Below are positions 16,020 to 23,530 of a DNA stretch of 64,000 nucleotides, piece after piece (within the stretch, counting starts at the first letter, position 1; every line of letters starts with the position of its first letter). Source of the DNA: Scatolibacter rhodanostii. GTDB lineage: Bacteria; Bacillota; Clostridia; Oscillospirales; Acutalibacteraceae. The stretch is from contig NZ_FZLO01000002.1 in NCBI RefSeq assembly GCF_900197595.1, positions 496,001 to 560,000 of the forward strand, written 5' to 3'. The position numbers and the translations under genes are program-made. A model generated the notes under the pieces. That model saw only the letters and a program-made list of their open reading frames with translations, searched no databases and was not told the origin of the DNA.

Positions 16020-18080
16020 ATGAAACAGTATTCTGCAAAAAATATCATAAATGTAGCTGTCACCGGACACAGCGGTTCGGGAAAAACTTCTTTGACAGAA
16101 GCAATGCTGTATTTGTCTGGTTCTTCTGAACGCCGCGGCAAAGTGGATGACGGCAACACGGTCACTGATTTTGACCCGGAAGAAATTCGCCGAAAAACGT
16201 CTATCTCTTCTGCCACTGCTCAGTTTGAATGGAGAAATAAACAACTAAACTTAATTGATGCTCCAGGATTGTTTGACTTTGAAGGCGGCTTATGCGAAGC
16301 CATGCGTGCTGCTGACACCGCCCTAATTGTGGTTTCGGGCAAAGACGGTCCGGCTGTCGGTACTGAAAAAGCATTTGCTGCCGCAGAAAAGAGAAATCTC
16401 TCTAAATTCGTATTTGTCAACGGTCTTTGTGATGAGAGCGCACGCTTTTATCGTGTATTTGAAGATTTAAAATCTAAATTTGGTCCTTCCATCTGCCCTG
16501 TTGTTGTTCCTTATATTGTGGACGGACAGGCTAATATCTATGTCAATATCCTTGAATACAAGGCCTATGATTATTCTGGTGGAAAGCCTGTACCTGTTGC
16601 TATGCCAGACATGGGTGACAGGTTAGAAGGTTTGCGTGCTGCCATTTGTGAAGCCGTGGCTGAAACCGATGACGAGCTATTTGAAAAATACTTTTCAGGC
16701 GAAGAATTTACACCTGAAGAAATTATTGTGGGCGTGAGCAAAGGTGTTAAACGAGGCTCTATTACCCCCGTATTTTGCGGCGATGCTCTGCTTATGAGAG
16801 GCATGGAACAATTCCTCAATGGAATTGTATGGCTTGCCCCCAGTGCAGAGGAAAAATCAGGTGAAACGGGAGTAGACCTAGAAGGCAACCTGATTGAACT
16901 CACAGTGAATGAAGATGCAGCACCTGTTGCTGTTGTTTTCAAAACGGTTGCTGACCCATTTATCGGCAAACTGTCTTACATAAAAGTGATTGCCGGAAAA
17001 ATTACCGCTGAAACACCCCTTGTGAATATGACTACAGGCAATGCAGAAAGAATAGGCAAGCTTTTAGTGATGAATGGAAAAAAACAAACGGAAGTGAAAA
17101 CTTTGGTTTGCGGTGATATTGGCGCCATCCCTAAGCTTAGCACGGCTAACACCGGCGACACGCTTTGCTCCCCTGTTCGCAAAATCATTGTGAAACCAGT
17201 CGAATATCCCGGTATCGCAATGAGTATGGCCGTAACAGCCGCTAAAAAAGGAGAAGAAGACAAAGTTGCACAAGGTTTTATGCGACTTGCTGAAGAAGAC
17301 CCCACGCTTAAATTCCACACCAATCACGAAACACATGAAATGATTATCAGTGGACTCGGAGATCAACATCTCGACGTTGCCGTTTCTAAATTGAAATCTA
17401 AATTTGGTGTCGAGGTTTCATTAAAGAAACCCAAGGTTCCTTATCGCGAAACCATTCGCAAAACGGTTCAGGTGCAAGGTCGTCATAAAAAGCAAACTGG
17501 CGGTCACGGTCAATTTGGTGATGTTTGGATTGAATTTTCTCCCTGTGATAGTGACGGTTTAGTCTTTGATGAACGTGTGGTAGGCGGTGCTGTACCAAAA
17601 GGCTTTTTCCCTGCTGTCGAGAAAGGCTTGCAAGAAAGCATTCAAAAAGGACCTCTAGCCGGTTACCCCGTAGTGGGTGTCAAGGCGGTTCTCTATGATG
17701 GTTCTTATCATCCTGTCGATTCCTCAGAAATGGCCTTTAAAATGGCTGCTTCCATTGCCTATCGGGAAGGATTACCAAAAGCTAATCCCGTCTTGCTTGA
17801 GCCTTTAGGCTCTTTGCAGGCGACTGTTCCTGATGCCAACATGGGTGATATTATGGGTGAGGTCAATAAGCGGCGAGGTCGCATTTTAGGGATGAATCCT
17901 GCTGGACACGGTACCCAAACGGTTGATGCTGAAGTACCCATGGCAGAAATGCATGATTTTTGTACCTATTTACGCCAAGTTACACAAGGGCGAGGTAGTT
18001 TTGTTTTTAACTTTGCCCGCTATGAAGAAGCCCCCCAACCAATTGCCGAAAAAGCCATTGGCTTGGCCGTGGGAGAATAA
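16020..18080 (+). CDS. Elongation factor G paralogue (EF-G2-like translational GTPase)
   Basis: Ribosome-associated GTPase of 686 residues with the full five-domain EF-G layout. G1 is GHSGSGKTS (residues 16-24), G2 falls around RRKTSISSA, and G3 is DAPGLFDF rather than DTPGHVDF. G4 reads VNGLCDE where canonical EF-G has NKMD, so guanine recognition is altered. Domain IV has GRHKKQTGGHGQFGDV, and the C-terminus contains LGSLQATVPDANMGDIMGEV. These traits mark the clostridial/actinobacterial EF-G-like group rather than the main fusA product, which normally sits in the str operon. Its role is unknown and could be stress translation or recycling. It has its own promoter and terminator. The start follows GAAAGGAG by 6-8 bases. 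Confidence 0.88.
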   Translation: MKQYSAKNIINVAVTGHSGSGKTSLTEAMLYLSGSSERRGKVDDGNTVTDFDPEEIRRKTSISSATAQFEWRNKQLNLIDAPGLFDFEGGLCEAMRAADTALIVVSGKDGPAVGTEKAFAAAEKRNLSKFVFVNGLCDESARFYRVFEDLKSKFGPSICPVVVPYIVDGQANIYVNILEYKAYDYSGGKPVPVAMPDMGDRLEGLRAAICEAVAETDDELFEKYFSGEEFTPEEIIVGVSKGVKRGSITPVFCGDALLMRGMEQFLNGIVWLAPSAEEKSGETGVDLEGNLIELTVNEDAAPVAVVFKTVADPFIGKLSYIKVIAGKITAETPLVNMTTGNAERIGKLLVMNGKKQTEVKTLVCGDIGAIPKLSTANTGDTLCSPVRKIIVKPVEYPGIAMSMAVTAAKKGEEDKVAQGFMRLAEEDPTLKFHTNHETHEMIISGLGDQHLDVAVSKLKSKFGVEVSLKKPKVPYRETIRKTVQVQGRHKKQTGGHGQFGDVWIEFSPCDSDGLVFDERVVGGAVPKGFFPAVEKGLQESIQKGPLAGYPVVGVKAVLYDGSYHPVDSSEMAFKMAASIAYREGLPKANPVLLEPLGSLQATVPDANMGDIMGEVNKRRGRILGMNPAGHGTQTVDAEVPMAEMHDFCTYLRQVTQGRGSFVFNFARYEEAPQPIAEKAIGLAVGE

Positions 18081-18087
18081 CGCATGA

Positions 18088-18119
18088 AAAAAGCGAGCTG
18101 ATGAATCGGCTCGCTTTTT
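18088..18119. terminator. Bidirectional terminator
   Basis: AAAAAGCGAGCTGAT and ATCGGCTCGCTTTTT pair (one G-T) with T runs on both strands, serving the EF-G paralogue and the convergent yeiH-like gene. Confidence 0.9.
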
Positions 18120-18166
18120 ATACGGAAAATTTATCTTATTCTTTGATTTATTGCTATCTACCATTA

Positions 18167-19249
18167 TCACGTCGCATGTATACAAACTTGCACCACATAA
18201 GCGACAATGGTTACTAGAATGTCAATTCCAATAGCGAAGATTAATGGTTTTTTGCCCTTGTCTGCAAAATCTTCTTTACTGGTTTTCATGCCGATTGCTG
18301 CCAGTGCCACCAACATTAGAAATTTTGTTGTGGTAGAAATAGCGGGATTCATTTGCGCAGGGACAATCCCCGTGCTTTTAATGGCTACCATAGCCAGAAA
18401 AAGTAAAATAAAAAATGGAAAAACTTTTTTCCAGTTTACTTTAACCGCTTTAATCTCGCCTCCTGCTGAAAGTGCCTTTGCTTTTACTCTAGCGTTGATA
18501 TACGAAAAAATAAGAACAACAGGAACAATTGATAGCGTTCTTGTTAGCTTGACAATCACTGCCACATCCCCCGCTTGCTGCGAGAAAGCATATCCTGCTG
18601 CCACAACAGAAGATGTATCGTTTACTGAAGTACCCGCCCAAACACCGAATCCGGCGTCAGTCATCCCTAAAAACCGTCCAATAAAAGGAAAAAGAATGAC
18701 CATGATAACGTCAAATAAATAGGTGGAAGAAAGTGCGAATGTGACATCACTATCCTCTGCTTCAATAACCGGTGCCAATGCTGCAATAGCCGAGCCGCCG
18801 CATATTCCTGTTCCAGCCGACAACAAAGCAGACAATCGCCAGTTTACTCCAAATAACCGCCCTAATAAATTTCCTATGACAAAGGAAGTAAACAAAGTAA
18901 AGGACATGACAATCAGCGAAATTTTTCCCACAGAAAAAACTTGACTAAAGCTTAACGTCAGACCCAACAACACAATCGCTGTTCTTAATATGTACTTTGA
19001 TACAAATTGAATGCCGGGCTTAAGCACGCTAAATCGGCTAACTTGTTTGTTTAACAGCATACCAATCACAAGCGCAAAAATGCTGGGCTCAACTAAATCA
19101 TCAGCAATTTCAATGTGAAAAATGGCTTTCATGGCAAAGGATAGCAACAAGCTTGCCAGTCGACTCAATGCAATCGAAAAAAAGGCAAGTAGTATTGAAA
19201 CCAAAATACCTGACCACAAATGTGGTTTTGTTTGTTTGTTCATCTCCAA
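18167..19249 (-). CDS. yeiH: YeiH/UPF0324 family putative sulfate exporter
   Basis: Polytopic inner-membrane protein of 360 residues with around ten helices. It has the family motif GTGICGGSAIAALAPVI and the conserved WAGTSVNDTSSVVAAG loop. The family is annotated as putative sulfate or sulfonate exporters; transport is not proven for most members. The chosen start is TTG at 19249 because GGGGGAG lies 5 bases upstream. The ATG at 19243 has GGAG touching it and is less likely. The divergent LysR gene at 19369 matches the usual yeiH-yeiE/cysL partnership, so control by that regulator is likely. Confidence 0.87.
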   Translation of the reverse strand: MEMNKQTKPHLWSGILVSILLAFFSIALSRLASLLLSFAMKAIFHIEIADDLVEPSIFALVIGMLLNKQVSRFSVLKPGIQFVSKYILRTAIVLLGLTLSFSQVFSVGKISLIVMSFTLFTSFVIGNLLGRLFGVNWRLSALLSAGTGICGGSAIAALAPVIEAEDSDVTFALSSTYLFDVIMVILFPFIGRFLGMTDAGFGVWAGTSVNDTSSVVAAGYAFSQQAGDVAVIVKLTRTLSIVPVVLIFSYINARVKAKALSAGGEIKAVKVNWKKVFPFFILLFLAMVAIKSTGIVPAQMNPAISTTTKFLMLVALAAIGMKTSKEDFADKGKKPLIFAIGIDILVTIVAYVVQVCIHAT

Positions 19250-19281
19250 AAGAACTCCCCCTAAACAAATAATTCATATTG

Positions 19282-19310
19282 ATTATAATCGCCACTCATG
19301 ATAATATCAA
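19282..19310 (-). promoter_or_regulatory. Promoter of the yeiH-like gene in the divergent region
   Basis: On the minus strand: TTGATA (19310-19305), 17 bp, TATAAT (19287-19282). It lies within the 119-bp divergent spacer, where the LysR protein would be expected to bind. Confidence 0.65.
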
Positions 19311-19368
19311 ATTATATATCTTTATAAACTCATAAATTTATTTAATAAATGATTAAGAGGTTAAGTTC

Positions 19369-20265
19369 ATGCTTGATTTTCGTCATGAAACATTCAGAAT
19401 GCTGTGCCGCCATGGTAACTATGCTAAAACAGCAGAGGCGTTGCACATTACACAACCCGCTGTTTCTCAGCATATTCAATATTTAGAGCAATGGTATCAA
19501 GTCAAACTGATTGCTGAAAAAGGAAAGCGTTTTTCTCTTAGTCCTGCCGGAAAAGAATTGTTGCTTTTCATTCAAGCCTGTGACAGTGGTTTATCTGCCT
19601 TAGAGCAGCGCATGCAGACTTCAAACTCTCCCTCTCAGCAGATTATCATTGGGGCCACACGAAGCATTGGAGAATGTATTTTACCGGATATTATTGCTAA
19701 CTCCCTGCGTATCCATGAAAATGTGGATTTTCGATTAGTGATAGACAACACAAATATTTTGTTAGATAAGCTTCAAGAAGGAGAAATTCATTTTGCACTA
19801 TTGGAAGGCTATTTTGACGCTTCGCTCTATGAATCCATTCTCTTTTCAAACGAAGAATTTATTGGTGTTTGCTCCCCAACCAATTCTTTAGCAAATCGTG
19901 AAATTTTATTTTCTGATTTATTGGATCAACGTCAGATTGTGCGAGAGAAAGGCTCGGGCAGCCGCGAAATCTATGAGGAAATTTTACACGAAAATTATTT
20001 GAATCTATGGCAATTCCCTCGGTTAATAGAAGTCAACAACTTGGCTTCTATTAAAAAATTGGTTGCCAAACATGCCGGCATTACCTTTTTATATCAATTT
20101 TCTGCAAAAGATGAACTACTGTCTGGAAATTTTGTGCAGCTTCGAATTAAAGATTTTTTAGCTATGCGCAAACTTCATTTTGTCTATCCTAAAAACAGTT
20201 TAACTGATATTGACTATCTTTTTTGGTTTCATGAGTTTTTAAAAATCTATCAATCTCCCCTATAA
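19369..20265 (+). CDS. LysR-family transcriptional regulator (YeiE/CysL-like)
   Basis: DNA-binding regulator of 298 residues. The N-terminal winged helix-turn-helix is clear (NYAKTAEALHITQPAVSQHI, residues about 18-37), followed by the linker helix and a periplasmic-binding-like effector domain starting near VIIGATRSIGE-type sequence at about residue 90. LysR proteins usually control the divergent neighbour and themselves, so the target is probably the yeiH-like exporter, with a sulfur compound as candidate effector (inference). It starts at ATG 19369 after AAGAGGTTAAGTTC. A bidirectional terminator lies just beyond the stop. Confidence 0.9.
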   Translation: MLDFRHETFRMLCRHGNYAKTAEALHITQPAVSQHIQYLEQWYQVKLIAEKGKRFSLSPAGKELLLFIQACDSGLSALEQRMQTSNSPSQQIIIGATRSIGECILPDIIANSLRIHENVDFRLVIDNTNILLDKLQEGEIHFALLEGYFDASLYESILFSNEEFIGVCSPTNSLANREILFSDLLDQRQIVREKGSGSREIYEEILHENYLNLWQFPRLIEVNNLASIKKLVAKHAGITFLYQFSAKDELLSGNFVQLRIKDFLAMRKLHFVYPKNSLTDIDYLFWFHEFLKIYQSPL

Positions 20266-20270
20266 AAACA

Positions 20271-20303
20271 AAAAAAGACAAGGTGTTTTGCACCTTGTCT
20301 TTT
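20271..20303. terminator. Bidirectional terminator between lysR and the FMN reductase gene
   Basis: AAAAAAGACAAGGTG (20271-20285), loop TTTTG, CACCTTGTCTTTT (20291-20303). T runs exist on both strands. Confidence 0.93.
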
Positions 20304-20344
20304 CGTATTGCTATATTCAATTTTCCTTGCCACTTATCCGACAA

Positions 20345-20893
20345 TTAAAACTTTTCAACCCATTTTTCAAAAGCAGCTACATAAGCTTGCAGATGTTTTT
20401 GAGTATCCTCATTTACTACTTCTCCATTTTCATTGAGGAGCGTATGAACAGAACCAATATATGCTTCTGGCTGCTGCAAGGGATGAATATCCAAGAAAGA
20501 AAGAACCTGACGGAGATGATGATTAGCACCAAAACCAGCTAAACCACCTGGAGATACACTGACAACACCGGCGGGTTTTCCGCCCCAAACGCTTTCACCA
20601 TAAGGTCTTGAACCAACATCCAACGCATTTTTAAGAACAGCTGGAATGGAACGGTTATGCTCTGGGGTAAAGAACAAATAAGCATCGACAGATTTCAAAT
20701 CTTCTCTTAATCTAGTCCAAGATGCTGGGGGGTTACCCTCTAAATCTTGATTAAACAAATCTACACCGTTCAAATCCACAAATTTTGCTTCATAGTCAGA
20801 TGGGAGAATCGAAGCTACATAATTAGCAACTGATTGAGAGAAAGCACCCTTTCTCAAGCTACCTACGACAATACCAATTTTTTTCTTACTCAT
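20345..20893 (-). CDS. NAD(P)H-dependent FMN reductase
   Basis: Flavodoxin-fold oxidoreductase of 182 residues (NADPH-dependent FMN reductase family, like YieF/ChrR and azoreductase types). It has the phosphate-binding GSLRKGAFSQSVANY loop near residues 11-25, the flavin-contact motif FFTPEHNRSIPAVLKNALD and GGKPAGVVSVSPGG. It likely reduces quinones, metals, azo dyes or free flavin; the substrate is not determinable. AGGAGG precedes the ATG by 8 bases. The Rrf2-family gene just upstream on the same strand (52-bp gap) probably regulates it, as in ywnA-type pairs. Confidence 0.9.
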   Translation of the reverse strand: MSKKKIGIVVGSLRKGAFSQSVANYVASILPSDYEAKFVDLNGVDLFNQDLEGNPPASWTRLREDLKSVDAYLFFTPEHNRSIPAVLKNALDVGSRPYGESVWGGKPAGVVSVSPGGLAGFGANHHLRQVLSFLDIHPLQQPEAYIGSVHTLLNENGEVVNEDTQKHLQAYVAAFEKWVEKF

Positions 20894-20945
20894 AATAATT
20901 TCCTCCTAAAATTTTAATTTTTTAATTTAATAGTTTTATTTTATA

Positions 20946-21371
20946 TTAAAGACTTGAAGTTTCCAGATGCAAATCCGCTAAAATATCAGAAAGCCGTAAA
21001 GCATTAAGCTCTTTTTCAAATTCTGTCTGTACCTGACTGTTAATATGTTCTAGTACATTTCCAATTTTGGCACCCACTGGGCACTTATGATTTGTGTTTT
21101 GATGAATGCCGAATAGCTTTTGCTCTTTCTCTACTGCTTTAAATATTTGGAGAAGAGAAATTTCTTCTGGCGATTTTGCAAGACCGGTCACGCCAATCTT
21201 TGTTTGTGCTTCAATGAGGCCTGCTTTTTTTAAAGCGCTCATTAATCTTCTTACTAAAGCAGGATTTGTGTTTACACTGCCTGCGATATACTCTGATGTA
21301 ATCGATTCTTCTTCTTTTAGAGCGATTAAACTAAGAATATGAATACTGACGGCATATTTAGTTGAGTACAT
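20946..21371 (-). CDS. Rrf2-family transcriptional regulator
   Basis: Winged-helix regulator of 141 residues. It begins MYSTKYAVSIHILSLIA and includes SEYIAGSVNTNPALVRRLM, the recognition-helix region. The region where IscR/NsrR-type proteins carry three cluster-binding cysteines has only one Cys (HKCPVG), so it is probably not an iron-sulfur sensor of the IscR kind. It is closer to YwnA/YwgB-like thiol- or ligand-responsive members. AGGAGG precedes the ATG. Direct repeats overlap its own promoter, which suggests autoregulation together with the downstream FMN reductase gene. Confidence 0.88.
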   Translation of the reverse strand: MYSTKYAVSIHILSLIALKEEESITSEYIAGSVNTNPALVRRLMSALKKAGLIEAQTKIGVTGLAKSPEEISLLQIFKAVEKEQKLFGIHQNTNHKCPVGAKIGNVLEHINSQVQTEFEKELNALRLSDILADLHLETSSL

Positions 21372-21394
21372 TGTTTCCTCCTTTATTTGTTACT

Positions 21395-21423
21395 ATTATA
21401 GTTACTAATTATCCATTTGTCAA
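21395..21423 (-). promoter_or_regulatory. Promoter with overlapping direct repeats, Rrf2/FMN reductase operon
   Basis: Minus strand TTGACA (21423-21418), 17 bp, TATAAT (21400-21395): a near-perfect vegetative promoter. AGTAAC occurs immediately on each side of the -10 box in direct orientation, a plausible binding site for the Rrf2 protein. Confidence 0.8.
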
Positions 21424-21507
21424 GAACAATTATCAATTTTATTTTAAAATGTTTTTTTTAGCGTGTTTCTTTGCCCCTTTCTATTCATAATGTCCCATTT
21501 ATCTAAA

Positions 21508-21555
21508 AAATAAACAGCCACCTTTCCCTCAAAGGGCAAAGTCAGCTGTTTATTT
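21508..21555 (-). terminator. Terminator of the zinc-ribbon membrane protein gene
   Basis: AAATAAACAGC (21508-21518) pairs with GCTGTTTATTT (21545-21555). An inner CTTT-CCCT/AGGG-AAAG stem sits within. The minus strand continues into a T-rich run. Confidence 0.75.
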
Positions 21556-21660
21556 CGTCACGGGTATTCATTTAGTATAGACTTATATGTTTTGTGTTTT
21601 CGCTCAGCTAGTTTACTTTCTAACGAATAATTGAATATCTTCAAAAAGTTTCGCTAACTA

Positions 21661-22056
21661 CTATGTTTTTTTAATGAAGGTAGTCTTACACTTTTGACAA
21701 GTAACTTGAATTTTACCCCGCCCTCTTGGTGCACGCAGTTTTTGCTTGCAATTGGGACAGCCAAAATACTTGTATAGCTTTCGTTCTTCTACTTGCTTCT
21801 TTTTGAACGAAAACCAGCCTCGCACCTTTGACTTGTATTTCATCAAAATAGTTAGCTCACGCTGCCTTGCCGGAATATTTTTTGAAAATATACGAAACAA
21901 GCCATAAATATAAAGTGCATACGAAAAAAGGGTTAATATAATTAAGTTGAACCATTGACCAAAAGTAGAAAGAACTAAACCAACCACTAACACAGCTAGG
22001 CTTACTAAATCAACACCATATCGCCCATACATAAAGCGCTTAAATTTTTCCATCAT
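21661..22056 (-). CDS. Small membrane protein with C-terminal zinc ribbon, function unknown
   Basis: About 131 residues. Two hydrophobic helices lie at about residues 14-34 and 37-55. A basic linker (KSKVRGWFSFKKKQ) follows, then a zinc-ribbon-like CPNCKQKLRAPRGRGKIQV with a second CQKC pair. Similar zinc-ribbon tails occur in small clostridial membrane proteins without assigned function. The TTG at 22071 gives a longer frame but has the purine stretch against it; the ATG at 22056 (or 22053) is preferred though its ribosome binding site is weak. It is not in an obvious operon. Confidence 0.7.
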   Translation of the reverse strand: MMEKFKRFMYGRYGVDLVSLAVLVVGLVLSTFGQWFNLIILTLFSYALYIYGLFRIFSKNIPARQRELTILMKYKSKVRGWFSFKKKQVEERKLYKYFGCPNCKQKLRAPRGRGKIQVTCQKCKTTFIKKT

Positions 22057-22260
22057 CAAAGATAACACCAACCTACCGGCGCAATCACCGCCAAATAATT
22101 TTTATGTTTCTTAGTATACAACTTTTTTAGATGATTTCCAAGATTCCACAAAAGTTTCACAAGAAGTTTACAATTTGTTTTCACTTTAGATAAATAGATT
22201 TTATAATTGCGTTTTTATAACGCTTTCTTAAAAAAACAAGAACAATTACCATAAATCGTG

Positions 22261-22289
22261 TTGACAAAGAATTTTATTGATATTATAAT
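22261..22289 (+). promoter_or_regulatory. Strong promoter of rubrerythrin
   Basis: TTGACA (22261-22266), exactly 17 bp, TATAAT (22284-22289): both consensus hexamers perfect. Strong expression is expected. Confidence 0.9.
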
Positions 22290-22327
22290 TAAACCACAAG
22301 TGAAAATATGTATATGGAGGATTAGTT

Positions 22328-22867
22328 ATGGCTAATTTAAAAGGATCTAAAACCGAAGCAAACCTCTTGGCGGCTTTTGCGGGAGAATCTCAGGCAAGAA
22401 ATAAATACACCTATTATGCTTCCCAAGCAAAAAAAGAGGGCTATGTTCAAATTGGAAACATCTTTGAAGAAACTGCCAACAACGAAAAAGAGCATGCCAA
22501 AATGTGGTTTAAGCTCGTACACGGCGGAATTGGCAAAACTTTGGACAACCTAATTGATGCTGCTGCCGGCGAAAATTATGAGTGGACTGACATGTATGCA
22601 ACTTTTGCTAAAGAAGCTCGTGAAGAAGGCTTTGAGAGCATTGCAAAGTTATTTGATGGCGTTGGCGCTGTTGAAAAATCCCATGAAGAAAGATATTTAA
22701 AACTGGCTGAAAACTTGAAAAAAGGCATTGTTTTCTCTAGAGAAGGCGATGTTGTGTGGTTCTGCAGCAACTGTGGCCATTTGCACGTTGGCAAAGAAGC
22801 TCCCAAAGTCTGCCCTGTCTGCGCACATCCGCAGTCCTATTTCGAAATCAAAGCAGAAAACTATTAA
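22328..22867 (+). CDS. rbr: Rubrerythrin
   Basis: Cytoplasmic peroxide-reducing non-heme iron protein of 179 residues. The N-terminal ferritin-like four-helix domain carries the diiron ligands in [30 protein letters not shown] and EKSHEERY. The C-terminal rubredoxin domain has CSNCGH and CPVCAH, which bind one iron. It reduces hydrogen peroxide with electrons from rubredoxin or NADH systems and is a standard oxygen defence in strict anaerobes. GGAGG lies 8 bases before the ATG. It has a consensus promoter and its own terminator, upstream of oxygen-sensitive hydrogenase maturation genes. Confidence 0.96.
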   Translation: MANLKGSKTEANLLAAFAGESQARNKYTYYASQAKKEGYVQIGNIFEETANNEKEHAKMWFKLVHGGIGKTLDNLIDAAAGENYEWTDMYATFAKEAREEGFESIAKLFDGVGAVEKSHEERYLKLAENLKKGIVFSREGDVVWFCSNCGHLHVGKEAPKVCPVCAHPQSYFEIKAENY

Positions 22868-22922
22868 TAAGCGCATAGACTCTTCATTTTTATAATTGAA
22901 TTTTTGCTGCTTAGGAGGAAAG

Positions 22923-23006
22923 ATCTGTTCTGCCTCACGAGGGTAAACAGATAATAGACAGCTTTTTTACAATAGGCAAACTCTCTGTAAAAATAGATTT
23001 TCTGTC
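22923..23006 (+). other. Two stem-loops in the rubrerythrin 3' region, role unknown
   Basis: ATCTGTT (22923-22929) pairs with AACAGAT (22946-22952). GACAG (22957-22961) with TTTTTACA (22964-22971) pairs with TGTAAAAA (22986-22993) and CTGTC (23002-23006). They lie between the rubrerythrin stop and its terminator. They could be part of the 3' UTR, an mRNA stabiliser or a small RNA. Confidence 0.45.
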
Positions 23007-23016
23007 TTTTCCTCTG

Positions 23017-23047
23017 AAGACCCCTCAAATATTTGAGGGGTCTTTTT
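23017..23047 (+). terminator. Terminator after rubrerythrin
   Basis: AAGACCCCTCAAAT (23017-23030) and ATTTGAGGGGTCTT (23031-23044) form a perfect palindrome, followed by TTT. Confidence 0.9.
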
Positions 23048-23120
23048 GATTATTACTCCATTTTAAATCTGCTTATTTTGCAAAATGTTTTTAAAATTAG
23101 ATTTACCAAAGGAACCCATT

Positions 23121-23378
23121 ATGAAAAAGATAGCCGTTATCGGAGCCATTTTGGAAAACCCACACGATTTGCAAACCGAGTTTAATCAGCTTGTCTCAGA
23201 TTTTCAAGGAATTGTCAAAGGGCGAATGGGTATTCCCCTAGAAGAACATGGCGTTGCCGTCATCTCACTGACTGTAGTGGGTGAAATTGATGAAATCAAT
23301 AGCTTAACAGGAAAACTGGGTGCTTTAAGCGGTGCAACCGTTAAAGCCGCCGTATCTAGTAAAATTATTGAGAATTAA
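23121..23378 (+). CDS. TM1266-family iron-only hydrogenase system putative regulator
   Basis: Small ACT/NikR-like-fold protein of 85 residues beginning MKKIAVIGAILENPHD and containing IVKGRMGIPLEEHGVAVISL. This family (called TM1266 after the Thermotoga member) is found beside [FeFe]-hydrogenase maturation genes and is presumed regulatory, without proven mechanism. The ATG at 23121 is favoured because AAAGGA ends 7 bases upstream; the in-frame ATG at 23085 has no ribosome binding site. It stands 152 bp before hydG and is likely co-transcribed with it. Confidence 0.9.
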   Translation: MKKIAVIGAILENPHDLQTEFNQLVSDFQGIVKGRMGIPLEEHGVAVISLTVVGEIDEINSLTGKLGALSGATVKAAVSSKIIEN

Positions 23379-23469
23379 GCTTTTTTATTTTTAATTTTTC
23401 AAGCAGCTAGACCAAGGCAAAAGGCAATGGAAAACTTTGTATAAAAACTGTTCCCGGCAAACTATTTTT

Positions 23470-23520
23470 GCTTGCTGTTTGAATAAGATTCAGCAAGCCC
23501 TCCGCTCTGCGGAAGAAGGG
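23470..23520 (+). promoter_or_regulatory. Tandem hairpins ahead of hydG touching its ribosome binding site
   Basis: GCTTGCTG (23470-23477) pairs with CAGCAAGC (23491-23498). TCCGC (23501-23505) pairs with GCGGA (23509-23513), with CCC (23498-23500) able to reach GGG (23518-23520), the core of the hydG ribosome binding site. The pair could tune hydG translation or mark an mRNA processing point. Confidence 0.45.
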
Positions 23521-23530
23521 AAATGATTGT

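Noticed and set aside
16020-18080. Tetracycline-resistance ribosomal protection gene (TetM type)
   Set aside because: The N-terminal and domain IV motifs match EF-G-like proteins, and no TetM-specific segments are seen; no mobile element surrounds it.
23085-23120. Longer N-terminus for the TM1266-type regulator
   Set aside because: No ribosome binding site before 23085, while AAAGGA is well placed for the ATG at 23121 and the family starts there.
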